Assembly (NCBI GenBank): GCA_029555415.1
Contig: JAKPSI010000128.1
Location: forward strand, 1-64,000
Reading direction: 5' to 3'
DNA length: 64,000 nucleotides
From: Bacteroidota bacterium
GTDB taxonomy: Bacteria > Bacteroidota > Bacteroidia > Chitinophagales > Chitinophagaceae
Below, one piece after another: positions 46,725 to 57,256 of this stretch. The notes under the pieces were generated by a model. The model had not been told where the DNA came from. It ran no database searches and saw only the letters and a list, made by a program, of their open reading frames with translations. Each line of letters opens with the position of its first letter. The stretch's first letter is position 1. The translations under genes and the position numbers were made by a program.

Positions 46725-47993
46725 TTACCAGCCTGGTTTATTATAATAAGTCACGAACACCGTACCATTAATAACGAGACAGGGATCGCCATTCTTGTTA
46801 TTCTGTTTTTGGAACTGGTACTGATTTACAGCACCAGTCACAGATCTTGCAATAAGTGTATTGCCCTGTACGCTCCAGGTGCCACGGTCATTTCCCTGAC
46901 TCGCACTACTGCCGGCGTCCACACTTCTGCTGCTGCCACTGGAATAAGCGTAAGTGCCGTTCGCTTCAAGTACGAAACATTCACTGCTGGAGTAACTGCC
47001 GCCAGTATTGTAACCACCACCGCTATTGGTGAGCTGACACCATTTCCCAACCATCGTTTGGTCGATACCACCCTGCATGTTCTGCTGTCTGCCTGCCCCG
47101 CCTGTAGCATCAGTCCGCCTATATGTGGTCACCTTACCATTATTCACTACTGTCAGGGTATTCCCATTTAACTGATATTGAAAAACAACGGTCCCTGCCG
47201 GTGCATTTACAGAAAATGTACTGGAAGTATATGTGTATGTCAGATCATAAGTTTCCAATTTTAAACGGCCTCCTTCCATGAAGGTCAGGTGCTCATTCTG
47301 ATCTGAAACCCAACTGCCCAAAAAAGGGGGTCTGCCATTACCGGATGAAATATTTGAATTGGTATTCCCGCCTTCTGAACGCTTCAGCATAAGGCTTGTA
47401 CCATTGGATCTCAGTATCAGATAATTCTGATTGATCTCATATCCATAAGTAACGCTGACACCCGCCTGATCATTCTGACAGTGAATGTTATTACCCTGCA
47501 CTGCATATTCCATGGTTTTATCATTATACAGCATGAGCCCGCCAGTTTTGAAAGTGAACTTCATGCCCTGAGCCTCCCATGTACCGAGCAGATTTTTTGC
47601 CGAAGAAGGGCCCGCGTTAGCGGACTTAACAACCGGTGCAGGCTCATTGTCATCCGAACCAGCATTCTTTGAAAAAACCGCGGGTTTGGTCAGATCACCA
47701 CCGGATAATGTCATCGTATTCCCGGCAAGTTTATAATTATAAGTAGTAGAAGTGGCCCCGGATTTGATCGTGAGTTTAGCGTCAGTATTGACATAACTGA
47801 TGGACTCACCTTCAAACTCCCCGTTCTTATCATCAAACAAGATAAGCGTGAGGGTCTGACCTCCGGCATTGCATATCCAGGTTCCTGCAAGATTTTTACC
47901 GGCAACTGAACCGGAATTCATTTTTTGACCAATTTGTCCGTTAACCCCTAAGTATACGATGTTCAGAAGGAGGAGCATGAAAGCTTTTCTCAT
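46725..47993 (-). CDS. Exported protein with four lipocalin-like repeats
   Basis: About 422 residues from the ATG at 47993, chosen because MRKAFMLLLLNIVYLGVNGQ gives a signal peptide; an ATG at 48125 adds 44 residues with no such feature. Four units each begin with a G-[TSK]-W turn: NLAGTWICNAGGQ, NLLGTWEAQGMKF, PFLGSWVSDQNEH and MVGKWCQLTNSGG. Each is followed by alternating strands of about 70-100 residues ending in a Tyr/Arg-rich strand, as in lipocalin-like ligand-binding barrels. The last unit holds a Ser/Gly-rich insertion. It could bind lipids or small ligands at the cell surface. No neighbour suggests a partner. Confidence 0.65.
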   Translation of the reverse strand: MRKAFMLLLLNIVYLGVNGQIGQKMNSGSVAGKNLAGTWICNAGGQTLTLILFDDKNGEFEGESISYVNTDAKLTIKSGATSTTYNYKLAGNTMTLSGGDLTKPAVFSKNAGSDDNEPAPVVKSANAGPSSAKNLLGTWEAQGMKFTFKTGGLMLYNDKTMEYAVQGNNIHCQNDQAGVSVTYGYEINQNYLILRSNGTSLMLKRSEGGNTNSNISSGNGRPPFLGSWVSDQNEHLTFMEGGRLKLETYDLTYTYTSSTFSVNAPAGTVVFQYQLNGNTLTVVNNGKVTTYRRTDATGGAGRQQNMQGGIDQTMVGKWCQLTNSGGGYNTGGSYSSSECFVLEANGTYAYSSGSSRSVDAGSSASQGNDRGTWSVQGNTLIARSVTGAVNQYQFQKQNNKNGDPCLVINGTVFVTYYNKPGW

Positions 47994-48221
47994 AAAAGTT
48001 AGTTTTAGATGGGAAATTTCTTCAAAGTTGACAGGGAAAGAAAATATATGTTCAAAATACAATAAGTCCGGAGAATACAAAATGATATATATCCTGGTAT
48101 AGATTTTTATACTCCCGTAAGCCAAAAAGTGTAGAATTGGAGGAGAATCCAGGGGGTTATGATATGGGTTTGCCTGAAATGGGCTCTGAATTCAGCCCTG
48201 GGGAAGTTTCTGTTTAAAAAA

Positions 48222-51200
48222 TCAATATTCCTTTTTGGCAAGCTCCTGTATAACGGACTGTATGACGTTGTCCAGTGAATTGATCAGTGTTTGCAGCTCT
48301 TGAGTTTGCTCGTTCTGTGCAGCCAGCTTCTCGATATCCCGGATGCCTTTCTTCATGGCACTAATGCCCATATTATCAATGGAAGGCTTCAGCCGGTGCG
48401 CTACTTTTTTCAGTTGATGAAAATCCGCTGCATGATATGCCTGCCGGATTTCTTTTACGGATGCAGGCCCCTGCTCCATGAACATATTGACCATCTTGTC
48501 AACAAATGCTTCATTACCCTTACTGATATCATGCAGTAAAGACAGATCGAAGAGCGGGATATTCTTTTCAATTTCCTGCTTTTCAGCCTTCCTGGAATTG
48601 ATCTCCTGCTTCACATTTGTCCATTGTGCCACCAGTGTAAGGAATTCAGCTTCTTTGAATGGCTTGGTGATATAATCATTCATGCCAGCATCCAGGCATT
48701 TTTGATTCTCACCTTTGATAGCGTTAGCGGTCAGTGCCAGGATCGGAATCGTATTACCGGTATTCCTGATGCTGCGTGCAGCCTCATACCCGTCCATGAC
48801 CGGCATTTGAATATCCATTAATACCAGATCGAACTTTTCTTTGCCAACAGCAAAAACCGCCTCTTCACCATTCACCGCTTCCCTGGTAACTGCACCATAG
48901 CTTTTTAAAATGGTAGAGGCAACGAGCCTGTTCATGTCATTATCGTCAGTGATCAGGACCGTTTTTCCCTGCAGGAATTCAGAAGAAAAATTGGTGATCT
49001 GGACAGCAGGAAGGTCTTGAACGGTCCCCTTCCTGAATTCAATACTAAAGCGAATGGTTGTCCCTTTTCCTTTCTGGCTTTCCACTGTGATATCACCTCC
49101 CATTAGTGTAACAAGATCCTTGCAAATGCTCATACCAAGTCCGGTACCTCCGAATTTTCTTGTTACCGATTCATATTCCTGGCTGAATTTATCAAATACT
49201 TTACTCATGAACTCCTCATCCATTCCAATTCCGGTATCCATTACACTTGCTTCTACCAGCAGAGAATCAGTTGTTTCATTTAAAACCCTGCACGAAACAT
49301 CAACAGTACCTTTTTCGGTGAACTTGATCGCATTACTGATCAGATTTAGCAGGATCTGAGTTAATCTGAATGGATCACCGATCAGAACTTGTGTCAGCCT
49401 GGCATCACAGAAAGAATTGGTGAGACTGATCCCTTTTTCTTCCGCCTTGTACATCATCACCTGCAGGGCGTTGCCTACTACATATTTGGGCTCAAATCCG
49501 ATATTCTCAAGGCTCAGCTTGCTGGCCTCCAGTTTCGAGAGGTCCAGAATATCATTGATAATGACAAGCAGATTCTCTGCTGCTGAATTGATCGTATTGA
49601 GGTAAAAATATTGACTTTCAGTAAGCCTGGATTTCGACAATTGATTACCCATTCCGATTATGGCATTGAGCGGAGTACGTATCTCATGGCTCATATTAGC
49701 CAGGAATGCTTTTTTGGAGTCCGCAAGTTGTTCCGCTGCTTTTCTGGCTTCAATAAGTTGCTGCTCCAGTTCTTTCCGGTCACTGATATCCAGACAAACA
49801 ATGATGGAACCGGCGAAACGGCCCGCATTATTGAATTTCGGCGATGCACTGATGAACCACCAGCGGTCTTTGCCATTAACTTTCACTTTGACCTCATAGG
49901 ATTCGTCATTACCAGTTTCTTCATTTTCGGTCTCTGATGCTCCGAGGTCCAGATTTTCCGGAGTTAAAAGCCCGGAAACATCATAACCAATGACATATTC
50001 ACCAGAAACGCCAAGCATCTCTGCCAGGGTATTATTCGCATAAACGATATGCTGGTTCACATCAACCTCCATGAGACCGAGATTCATATTCGCCAGGATG
50101 ACCCGATTCTTCTCTTCACTGTCCAGCAGTTCCTGTTCAAAGATCTTTCTCTCAGTGATGTCCAGTCCGTAACCGATCAGCAAGGTAACTTCCCCCTCAT
50201 TGTTCAGCACCGGATACATCCTTCTGAGTACGAACTGTTCCTTCCCCTCCTTTGAAATGAACTCTTCTTCCCATTCCTGCGGCATTCGGGTTGCCATGAC
50301 CTTTTCGAATATCTTCTTTCGTTCCCGTGCAATACTCATGGGTTTGCTACGGAATTGGCAATAATCTTCATCGGTTTTACCCACCATCCATTTCCGGAGT
50401 TTCGGGTCACTGATCGCATGGGGATTCAGGAACAGGTACTGGTTTTCCGTATTCAATACAGCCACATCAGAAGGGATCTGGTTGAGGATATTTTCGTAGA
50501 ACTTCCTTTGTTCCACCAATCTTCTCTCCGCATTTTTCTTATCCGTGATATCCGTATGCGTACCCATGATCTTCAACGGCTTGCCGTCCCTGTCTTTTTC
50601 TGTCACTACACCCCTGTCAAGCACCCACTTGATACTGCCATCTTTGTTCAGGATCCGGTATTCCGCAGTATGGGAGTCGATCTCTCCGTTACGGTATTTT
50701 TGGTCATTACCAGCAACGATTGGCAGATCGTCTTTAAAAATACTTTCCCACCATAATCTTTCATTACTTTTTGCATCGTTTGAGGAAAGCCCAAGGAATT
50801 CATTATTTGATCTTGAAAAATAAGTTTGTTCTTTCCTGAAATCATGTTCCCATACATTATCTCCTATCTTATCGAGCACCAATCTGAAATTCCTTTCCCT
50901 TTCCATTTCCCGGGTAATATCTTCCTGCATGGAAAAGAATCCAGTCACTTCATTTTTTGTATTCAGGATCGGTTGTCCAACAATACGGACCCAGTATGTA
51001 TGCCCCAGTTTGTTATAATTCAGTAATTCTGCAGTAAAAGGTTTGCCGTCCCTGATACGTTTCCTGAGTTGATTCACAGCTTCTTTGTCCGTGCCAACAC
51101 CCTGCAAAACATGCCCGGGTACTTTACCTTTAACTTCCTCAAGTGTGTACCCTGTGATCTTTGTAAAGCTCTTATTGACCCATGTGATCCTGGAATCCTT

Positions 51201-53072
51201 ATCCGCAATTACAACAGCGTTGATATTATCTTCTGCGATCTGAGAAAGTACCCTCATTTTCTCTTCTTGTTCTTTCTCCGTGGTGATATCTTCGATGATA
51301 CCAAAATATTCCACTATCTCACCTTTACCATTCCTGACCGGCTGACAGGATGACCTGCCCCAGAACCAGGACCCGTCATTCCGGTAATAGATGATCTCCG
51401 TATTGAAGGATGCCCCTGCAGTGAATGCATCCACAACTATTTTTAATGAATCGTGATCAGTTAATGGACCATAGCACAGTTCGATCGGCGTTCTTCCAAC
51501 CATTTCCTCAAGAGAGAATCCGCTCATCTTTGTAAATCCTTCATTGGCCCAGATGATCCTCCCGTCCGGCTTTGTGAACATCACCCCATTTTCATTTGAT
51601 CTGGCAAGAAGGGAAAGTCTTTCAATCTGGTCTCGTTCTTTACGTTCTTCCGTAATATCCTCCAGCATCAGGATCCGGATGTTCTTACTGCCGCCGTCAA
51701 AAGCAGCATGTGTGCTTTCAATACGAGCCCAGAATGATTCTCCTTTTTTAGCGTACACTTTAAGCTCCAATTTGAAATCCGTTCTTTTACGGAGCATTTC
51801 ATCCATAAATTGAAGGGAATTCTTATCCGTTTCCGGGCCAAACATCCAGTTTGTTTGTTTTCCGATCATTTCAACGGCTTCAATACCGAACATCTTTTCC
51901 CCGGCTTTATTCAAATAGATCACCTCGTACAGTGAATTATAAAATATCACGGTGTTCTTATTCGCACTTGCGGCCAGCGAAAGCTGTTCGATCTCCAGCC
52001 GTGCATTCTTTTCAGCGGTGATATCTGAAAAATTCGAGATCCTGATCTGCTCTCCGGTCTTAGTTTCAACAAAAGAACTTTCAGCCCTGATCCAGAAAGT
52101 GGTCCGGTCCTTACGGTAAACAAGCAATTCGATCTTATAATTCTCGCCCCTGCTCAAACAAGCTCTTGCATCCTGCACGACCTGTTTATTGGTTTCCTGC
52201 CCCACAAAAAGGTCGGTCGTGCAACCCAGTAATTCATCCAGGTCATAGCCGAACATCTTTTCACAGGCATCATTGGCCCAGAAAATACAGTTCCGGTCAT
52301 CAAAGAACAACACCGCATTATTACTTGCACTGGCAGCCAGTGAAAGCAGCTCGATCTGGTCCTGACTTTTCTTTTTCTCAGTGATGTCCGTATAACTCCA
52401 AACGATCCCCCTGAACTGATTCTCTGAATAGATCGGGATAAAATCACGCTGGAATATGCTCCCGTCCTTCATTTCTATGATATCACCTGCAACTAATTTT
52501 TTTTCAGCCATCAACGATGTGATATCCTTCTGAAATGCATCTGGATCCTGGAACTGGTCCCTGATCGATCCCGAAAGAGCACTGAATTCGCTCCCATGTA
52601 TCGACTCTGCGGTGCCATGTATGCCGAATAAATAACAAAATATCTGATTAGTGAATACGATCTGCCCATTCTCATCCACCAGCAGGATCCCGCTTTGCAG
52701 ATTTTCGATCAGCGATGTGAATGTCTTCTCCGCATTCTTCCTCTTTCCTACTTCGGCAGACAGGTATTTCGCGATCGAAAGCAGATCATCCGTTTTTCTG
52801 AATTTCTTTTCCCCTGATACTGTATTGACGGTTTCTTTGAGTTCTTCAATGGACAATCGCTTTAACTCAAGCTCTTGTTCCAGTTTATTATTTACTTCTG
52901 TAAACTCCTGTTCACTGATCCTGAATGCGCGTTCTGCCAGCGCACGGTCCTTTTCAAGCGCAACATATGTATCATTGACCGCTGAAAGGAACTCATGAAC
53001 AGCCGGATCCTGCTGAAATGCAGCAGGCAGGTGCTTTTGAAATTGTTTAAGAAGTAGTTTATGATAATTCAT
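48222..53072 (-). CDS. Soluble multi-PAS hybrid histidine kinase with receiver and Hpt domains
   Basis: 1616 residues without a signal peptide or membrane span. After a helical N-terminus come eight PAS domains (about 115-1110), several with the S-box pattern (for example IIWANEGFTKMSGFSLEEMVG and ITWVNKSFTKITGYTLEEVKG). A HisKA helix follows with His near 1128 in NMSHEIRTPLNAIIGMG, then HATPase (about 1170-1350; FGGTGLGMSICKDL), a receiver (about 1365-1480; LMDIQMPVMDGYEAARS) and a C-terminal Hpt domain (phospho-acceptor His near 1557 in LKKVAHRLKPS). The gene overlaps the FIST-protein gene by 14 nt, so the FIST protein is probably its sensory partner. The final output may pass to the sigma-54 regulator or to the plus-strand receiver proteins. 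Confidence 0.93.
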   Translation of the reverse strand: MNYHKLLLKQFQKHLPAAFQQDPAVHEFLSAVNDTYVALEKDRALAERAFRISEQEFTEVNNKLEQELELKRLSIEELKETVNTVSGEKKFRKTDDLLSIAKYLSAEVGKRKNAEKTFTSLIENLQSGILLVDENGQIVFTNQIFCYLFGIHGTAESIHGSEFSALSGSIRDQFQDPDAFQKDITSLMAEKKLVAGDIIEMKDGSIFQRDFIPIYSENQFRGIVWSYTDITEKKKSQDQIELLSLAASASNNAVLFFDDRNCIFWANDACEKMFGYDLDELLGCTTDLFVGQETNKQVVQDARACLSRGENYKIELLVYRKDRTTFWIRAESSFVETKTGEQIRISNFSDITAEKNARLEIEQLSLAASANKNTVIFYNSLYEVIYLNKAGEKMFGIEAVEMIGKQTNWMFGPETDKNSLQFMDEMLRKRTDFKLELKVYAKKGESFWARIESTHAAFDGGSKNIRILMLEDITEERKERDQIERLSLLARSNENGVMFTKPDGRIIWANEGFTKMSGFSLEEMVGRTPIELCYGPLTDHDSLKIVVDAFTAGASFNTEIIYYRNDGSWFWGRSSCQPVRNGKGEIVEYFGIIEDITTEKEQEEKMRVLSQIAEDNINAVVIADKDSRITWVNKSFTKITGYTLEEVKGKVPGHVLQGVGTDKEAVNQLRKRIRDGKPFTAELLNYNKLGHTYWVRIVGQPILNTKNEVTGFFSMQEDITREMERERNFRLVLDKIGDNVWEHDFRKEQTYFSRSNNEFLGLSSNDAKSNERLWWESIFKDDLPIVAGNDQKYRNGEIDSHTAEYRILNKDGSIKWVLDRGVVTEKDRDGKPLKIMGTHTDITDKKNAERRLVEQRKFYENILNQIPSDVAVLNTENQYLFLNPHAISDPKLRKWMVGKTDEDYCQFRSKPMSIARERKKIFEKVMATRMPQEWEEEFISKEGKEQFVLRRMYPVLNNEGEVTLLIGYGLDITERKIFEQELLDSEEKNRVILANMNLGLMEVDVNQHIVYANNTLAEMLGVSGEYVIGYDVSGLLTPENLDLGASETENEETGNDESYEVKVKVNGKDRWWFISASPKFNNAGRFAGSIIVCLDISDRKELEQQLIEARKAAEQLADSKKAFLANMSHEIRTPLNAIIGMGNQLSKSRLTESQYFYLNTINSAAENLLVIINDILDLSKLEASKLSLENIGFEPKYVVGNALQVMMYKAEEKGISLTNSFCDARLTQVLIGDPFRLTQILLNLISNAIKFTEKGTVDVSCRVLNETTDSLLVEASVMDTGIGMDEEFMSKVFDKFSQEYESVTRKFGGTGLGMSICKDLVTLMGGDITVESQKGKGTTIRFSIEFRKGTVQDLPAVQITNFSSEFLQGKTVLITDDNDMNRLVASTILKSYGAVTREAVNGEEAVFAVGKEKFDLVLMDIQMPVMDGYEAARSIRNTGNTIPILALTANAIKGENQKCLDAGMNDYITKPFKEAEFLTLVAQWTNVKQEINSRKAEKQEIEKNIPLFDLSLLHDISKGNEAFVDKMVNMFMEQGPASVKEIRQAYHAADFHQLKKVAHRLKPSIDNMGISAMKKGIRDIEKLAAQNEQTQELQTLINSLDNVIQSVIQELAKKEY

Positions 53073-54195
53073 AAAAAGCCGTGATCGTCATCGTTTGATT
53101 ATGGAACTGACATTTACCGCTTTCATTGAACGGAGAGATCTCGCCATATGAATAGAACCCCGCCAATGGAACATCTCCACCCAGGGTTTCACTGACCGCT
53201 TCCACTTCCTGTTCGATCCTTGGGCCCAGCACCAGTTTCCTGCCCACACAACTGATCAGTAAAGCGAAGTCCGGTTTCCGGTTCCCTTCCATTGCATAGG
53301 AGGCAGCCTGTGCAGCCGCACCTGTGAGGGTATCCAGATTGGTCCGCATGAATCGTACTTTGGACCCTTCCGGAACATCTCCGGCAAAAGTCATGGAACT
53401 GTTCTTTTCATCAATGGAAAGGATGGTTCGAACAACTGGCAGGTCAGAACCGGATTCAGTCACCGCCAGCGGAAATAATAATGCTGAGCCCGGCAGATCA
53501 TCCGCATCAGGGCCCAGGTAGTTCTTATACCGTTCAAGCGCGTTCTCATGATCGATCTCATACAATATATTACCTGCAGACTTTGTGATCTCTTTTTCAA
53601 CTCCGAACATATTCCAGCCCGCTTGCGAGCCATGCGTAACAAGCAGTTTCGATCCATAAAAACCGATCGCTACGATCTTCCCTTCTTCCGGTGTTCCATC
53701 AAGGCCAACCAGCGTTGAACGGAAATCAGGACCATCACCTGCAAGGCCACCTGTTACCAATACCTGCGGAACCACGGTGTTGAATCCCTTGACCAGTTCA
53801 CTGCCATTGACCAGACTTCCATCTGACAGGATCAGGATATAAGCCAGCCCATCACCCTGCAATTGTCCGCCCAGGTGAACCGCAGCATCAAAACTGTTCT
53901 GGAAATCCCTGATATTAACGGAGGCCGCACGGATCGCTGTTTGTTCAGGTTCCATCGCGACCAGTATCTGAGAATGATCCAGCACATTTTCATGGAAGAT
54001 CTCACCAGCCGTGCTGCAAAAGGCAATATGTGCCGCGGGAAATTTTTTATGCAGTTGCGGATACAGATCGGGGGCATTCAAACCGGATTTTCCGGAAAAA
54101 CAAATGACAAGCCTGACCCTGGTTTCATCAACAGGGCGACTGACTGAATGCATCATCCATTGATCATCCGTGAATTTGTAGACAGAGGTTTTCAT
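53059..54195 (-). CDS. FIST-domain sensory protein
   Basis: 378 residues with FIST_N (about 25-220; FCSTAGEIFHENVLD, ILSDGSLVNGSELVKGFN, VTGGLAGDGPDFRST) and FIST_C (about 225-360; FAGDVPEGSKVRFMRTN, LLISCVGRKLVLGPR, GDVPLAGFYSYGEISP). FIST domains are thought to bind small ligands, perhaps amino acids, and usually sit next to or within signalling proteins. The stop codon overlaps the start of the hybrid kinase by 14 nt, which strongly couples them. It should supply an intracellular input to the kinase. Its own promoter was not identified; 155 nt separate it from the regulator upstream. Confidence 0.92.
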   Translation of the reverse strand: MKTSVYKFTDDQWMMHSVSRPVDETRVRLVICFSGKSGLNAPDLYPQLHKKFPAAHIAFCSTAGEIFHENVLDHSQILVAMEPEQTAIRAASVNIRDFQNSFDAAVHLGGQLQGDGLAYILILSDGSLVNGSELVKGFNTVVPQVLVTGGLAGDGPDFRSTLVGLDGTPEEGKIVAIGFYGSKLLVTHGSQAGWNMFGVEKEITKSAGNILYEIDHENALERYKNYLGPDADDLPGSALLFPLAVTESGSDLPVVRTILSIDEKNSSMTFAGDVPEGSKVRFMRTNLDTLTGAAAQAASYAMEGNRKPDFALLISCVGRKLVLGPRIEQEVEAVSETLGGDVPLAGFYSYGEISPFNESGKCQFHNQTMTITAFYELS

Positions 54196-54350
54196 AAACT
54201 GAATTTAGTGTGGTGAGGGTCTTCTCCCTTATCTATAAAATTGTACCACAATTAAATCATTTCCAACTTGCTGATTATCAAACTTATTTATCAAAGTTCA
54301 GGTATCAGATTTTCTATATTCTGGAACAGATTCCCACACAGGGAAAATCC

Positions 54351-55697
54351 TTATTCCAACTCCCCGGTCTGCATCATCTTATAGATCGTGCTTTTCCCGA
54401 TATCCAGCGCCGCTGCCGTTGCGATCACATCATTATCGTTCTTTTTCAGATGCTGCCGGATGATATCACAGGTATATTGACGGAGTGTTTTATTCTCAGG
54501 GATGAAATAATCATCCTTTTTAGCGGAAGTGAAAGTGATATCCTCTGGTTTGATCTCATTGTCCTCACACATCACAACTGCCAGATCGATCACTGCCTTC
54601 AGTTCCCTTACATTGCCGGGGAAATGGTATTTCATCAGTTTATCCTTGGCTTCTTTCGTGAACTGTATCGACCCCATTTTATTCTCTTTGGCGAATTCAT
54701 CCGCGAAATGCTTGGCCAGGATCAGGATATCTTTATCCCTTTCTCTGAGCGGCGGCAGCTCGATCGGCAAGCCCATGATCCTGAAAAAAAGGTCTTCCCG
54801 GAAATTACCTTTACGTACTTCTTCCGTAAGGTTCTTATGCGTGGCCACGATGAGGCGTACATCCAGTTTTACTTTTTCATTACCGCCTACTCTTACTACT
54901 TCACGCTCCTGCAGCACGCGCAATAATTTAGTTTGGAGACCCAGGTCCATTTCCGCGATCTCATCCAGAAAGATCGTACCGCCATTCGCTTCCTCGAACT
55001 TACCTGCTTTTCTTGCCACCGCCCCGGTAAATGCACCTTTTTCATGGCCAAATAACTCGCTCTCTATCAGGTCTTTGGGGAATGCTGCCATGTTCACCGC
55101 AACGAAATTCTTTTTCTTACGGTCACTGTTATAATGAATAGCTTTTGCCACCACTTCCTTACCGGTACCGGTTTCACCATTGATCAGGATATTGATATTC
55201 GTCTTCACCGCTTTATTGATCATATTGAAGACTTTCTTCAGACTCTCACTCTGACCGATCAGTGTTTTCTGAAAAGAGAAACGCTGCCCCAGTTCTTCGC
55301 GGAGATGTTCCACTTCTTTTTTCAGTGACTGTGTTTCGCGGATCCGTATCACACTGTTCCATAAAAGGTCCTTTGTGGCTTCATCCTTCACCAGGTAATC
55401 ATTCACACCCATCTTCAGCAGGTTCACGGCAATGGAAACCTCCTCCTGCGAACTGATCACGATCACAGGTAATTGCGGGTTGATCTCCCTGATCTTCCTG
55501 AACAGATCATCACCATTCATATCCGGTAATGAAAAGTCGATCGTGACCAGGTCAGGTTTCAGGTGCATTTTGGCAATGCAATCCTTTGCGGTCTCAAAAC
55601 GAGAAACGGAGTAGTCGGGATTCAGTCCTAAATGGTAAGCGAGGATCTCACCATACCAGGGATCATCTTCTACGATGAATATTTTAAAGCCGGTCAT
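54351..55697 (-). CDS. NtrC-family sigma-54-dependent response regulator
   Basis: 448 residues. Receiver domain 1-120 (acidic residues in FIVEDDPWYG, Asp54 in LVTIDFSLPDMNG, KDE in YLVKDEA). AAA+ domain 145-370 with Walker A GETGTGKE, the sigma-54 contact loop GAFTGA (in GHEKGAFTGAVARKAG), Walker B GGTIFLDEI and arginine finger LFFRIMGLP. Fis-type helix-turn-helix at the end (VIATAAALDIGKSTIYKMM). It is upstream of the FIST-kinase pair and divergent from ugd. The -24/-12-like elements at 55852-55868 and 58409-58425 are likely targets. Confidence 0.95.
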   Translation of the reverse strand: MTGFKIFIVEDDPWYGEILAYHLGLNPDYSVSRFETAKDCIAKMHLKPDLVTIDFSLPDMNGDDLFRKIREINPQLPVIVISSQEEVSIAVNLLKMGVNDYLVKDEATKDLLWNSVIRIRETQSLKKEVEHLREELGQRFSFQKTLIGQSESLKKVFNMINKAVKTNINILINGETGTGKEVVAKAIHYNSDRKKKNFVAVNMAAFPKDLIESELFGHEKGAFTGAVARKAGKFEEANGGTIFLDEIAEMDLGLQTKLLRVLQEREVVRVGGNEKVKLDVRLIVATHKNLTEEVRKGNFREDLFFRIMGLPIELPPLRERDKDILILAKHFADEFAKENKMGSIQFTKEAKDKLMKYHFPGNVRELKAVIDLAVVMCEDNEIKPEDITFTSAKKDDYFIPENKTLRQYTCDIIRQHLKKNDNDVIATAAALDIGKSTIYKMMQTGELE

Positions 55698-55851
55698 AGC
55701 ACGGAGTGGGTTTGTTTTTCAAGGGATACTCTTATCGCGGGATAAAGTACAAAATAAGTTCGGATTACAATAACTGGATTTTATTCCACTATCTGGAAAC
55801 TATTAGACATTCCTAAGTATACTACCTGTTGGTTTGCAATAATTTATCAAT

Positions 55852-55868
55852 TGGCACCCGAATTGGCA
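55852..55868 (+). promoter_or_regulatory. Possible sigma-54 promoter upstream of ugd (imperfect spacing)
   Basis: TGGCAC (55852-55857) CCGAA TTGGCA (55863-55868), 21 nt before the ATG at 55890. It matches the TGGCAC-N5-TTGC pattern apart from one extra G, which makes the GG-to-GC distance 11 instead of 10. The divergent NtrC-type regulator makes it worth noting. Confidence 0.35.
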
Positions 55869-55889
55869 TATACACGAAAACTAAAAAAT

Positions 55890-57239
55890 ATGAAAATCGT
55901 CATTGTAGGAAGCGGCTATGTTGGTCTTGTTACCGGCGCCTGCTTTTCAGAAGTAGGTATCGATGTTGTTTGCGTCGATATCGATCAAAAGAAGATCGAG
56001 AACCTGAATAAAGGTATCGTACCCATTTTCGAACCCGGACTGGAGGAGATGCTCCTGCGTAATATGAAAAAAGGACGCCTGAGCTTCACCACCAATATCA
56101 AAGAAGCGATCCAGGACTGTGAAGTGCTGTTCATCGCGGTCGGTACACCTCCGGATGAGGATGGCAGTGCGGACCTGAAATATGTATTGTCTGTTGCAAG
56201 GGATTGCGGCAAGCACATGAATGATTACATGCTGATCGTCACAAAAAGTACCGTACCTGTCGGCACCTCTGAGAAAGTAAAACACGCTGTACAGGACGAA
56301 CTCAATAAAAGGAATGCCGCCATTCCTTTCGATGTGGCATCCAACCCCGAATTCCTCAAAGAAGGCGCGGCTATCGACGACTTCCTGAAACCCGACCGTA
56401 TCGTGATCGGCCTCGCTTCACAAAGAGCAGAAGAGCTGATGCGCAGTCTCTACAAGCCTTTCACGCTGAATGGCCACCCCGTTATTTTCATGGATATCAC
56501 TTCCGCTGAAATGACGAAGTACGCGGCCAATGCCATGCTGGCAGCCAAGATCAGCTTCATGAATGATATCGCCAATCTCTGCGAGATCGCAGGTGCGGAT
56601 ATCAATCTGGTAAGAAAAGGGATCGGCTCCGATTCACGTATCGGTAACAAATTCATTTACCCCGGTATCGGTTATGGTGGTTCCTGCTTCCCCAAGGATG
56701 TACAGGCACTGATCCGCACCGCCGGTGAATTCAACTATGAATTGCGTGTACTGAAAGCGGTGGAAGCCGTGAATCAGGACCAGAAACTGGTACTCTTCAA
56801 TAAGATCATGAACTACTTCGATGGCGATATCCAGGGTAAAACGATCGCGCTGTGGGGACTTTCTTTCAAACCCCAGACCGATGATATGCGGGAAGCCCCG
56901 TCCCTGATCATCGTGAAGAAACTGCTGGAAGCCGGCGCGAAAGTAAAAGCGTACGATCCGGTAGCCATGAAGGAAGCGAAACACCATTTCGGAGATACCA
57001 TCGCTTATTTTGAAGACCAGTACGAAGCCCTGATCGACGCGGATTGCCTCGCGATCCTGACCGAGTGGCCGGAATTCAAATTCCCGAATTTCAAGATCAT
57101 CAAGAAGCTGCTGAATACCTCAGCGATCTTCGATGGCCGTAATATCTACGACAGAGCGGAAATGACACGCAGCGGATTCGACTACGCATGCATCGGTGTA
57201 CGTTCCAATATCAAAGCACCCGCAGCAGAACTCGTATAA
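55890..57239 (+). CDS. ugd: UDP-glucose 6-dehydrogenase
   Basis: About 449 residues from the ATG at 55890, so that the Rossmann motif [16 protein letters not shown] starts the protein; an ATG at 55851 lies in the promoter-like element. The NAD domain is followed by [15 protein letters not shown] (catalytic Glu), the helix with [20 protein letters not shown] (Lys) and YGGSCFPKD, with the catalytic Cys. The C-terminal domain has [18 protein letters not shown]. It oxidises UDP-glucose to UDP-glucuronate. The UXS gene begins only 17 nt later, so the two make UDP-xylose for the polysaccharide encoded downstream. Confidence 0.95.
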   Translation: MKIVIVGSGYVGLVTGACFSEVGIDVVCVDIDQKKIENLNKGIVPIFEPGLEEMLLRNMKKGRLSFTTNIKEAIQDCEVLFIAVGTPPDEDGSADLKYVLSVARDCGKHMNDYMLIVTKSTVPVGTSEKVKHAVQDELNKRNAAIPFDVASNPEFLKEGAAIDDFLKPDRIVIGLASQRAEELMRSLYKPFTLNGHPVIFMDITSAEMTKYAANAMLAAKISFMNDIANLCEIAGADINLVRKGIGSDSRIGNKFIYPGIGYGGSCFPKDVQALIRTAGEFNYELRVLKAVEAVNQDQKLVLFNKIMNYFDGDIQGKTIALWGLSFKPQTDDMREAPSLIIVKKLLEAGAKVKAYDPVAMKEAKHHFGDTIAYFEDQYEALIDADCLAILTEWPEFKFPNFKIIKKLLNTSAIFDGRNIYDRAEMTRSGFDYACIGVRSNIKAPAAELV

Positions 57240-57256
57240 AAACTGAATCATCCGAC

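Noticed and set aside
54210-54926. 238-codon plus-strand frame opposite the sigma-54 regulator
   Set aside because: Mostly antisense to the AAA+ and helix-turn-helix part of a certain gene; composition is that of a shadow frame.
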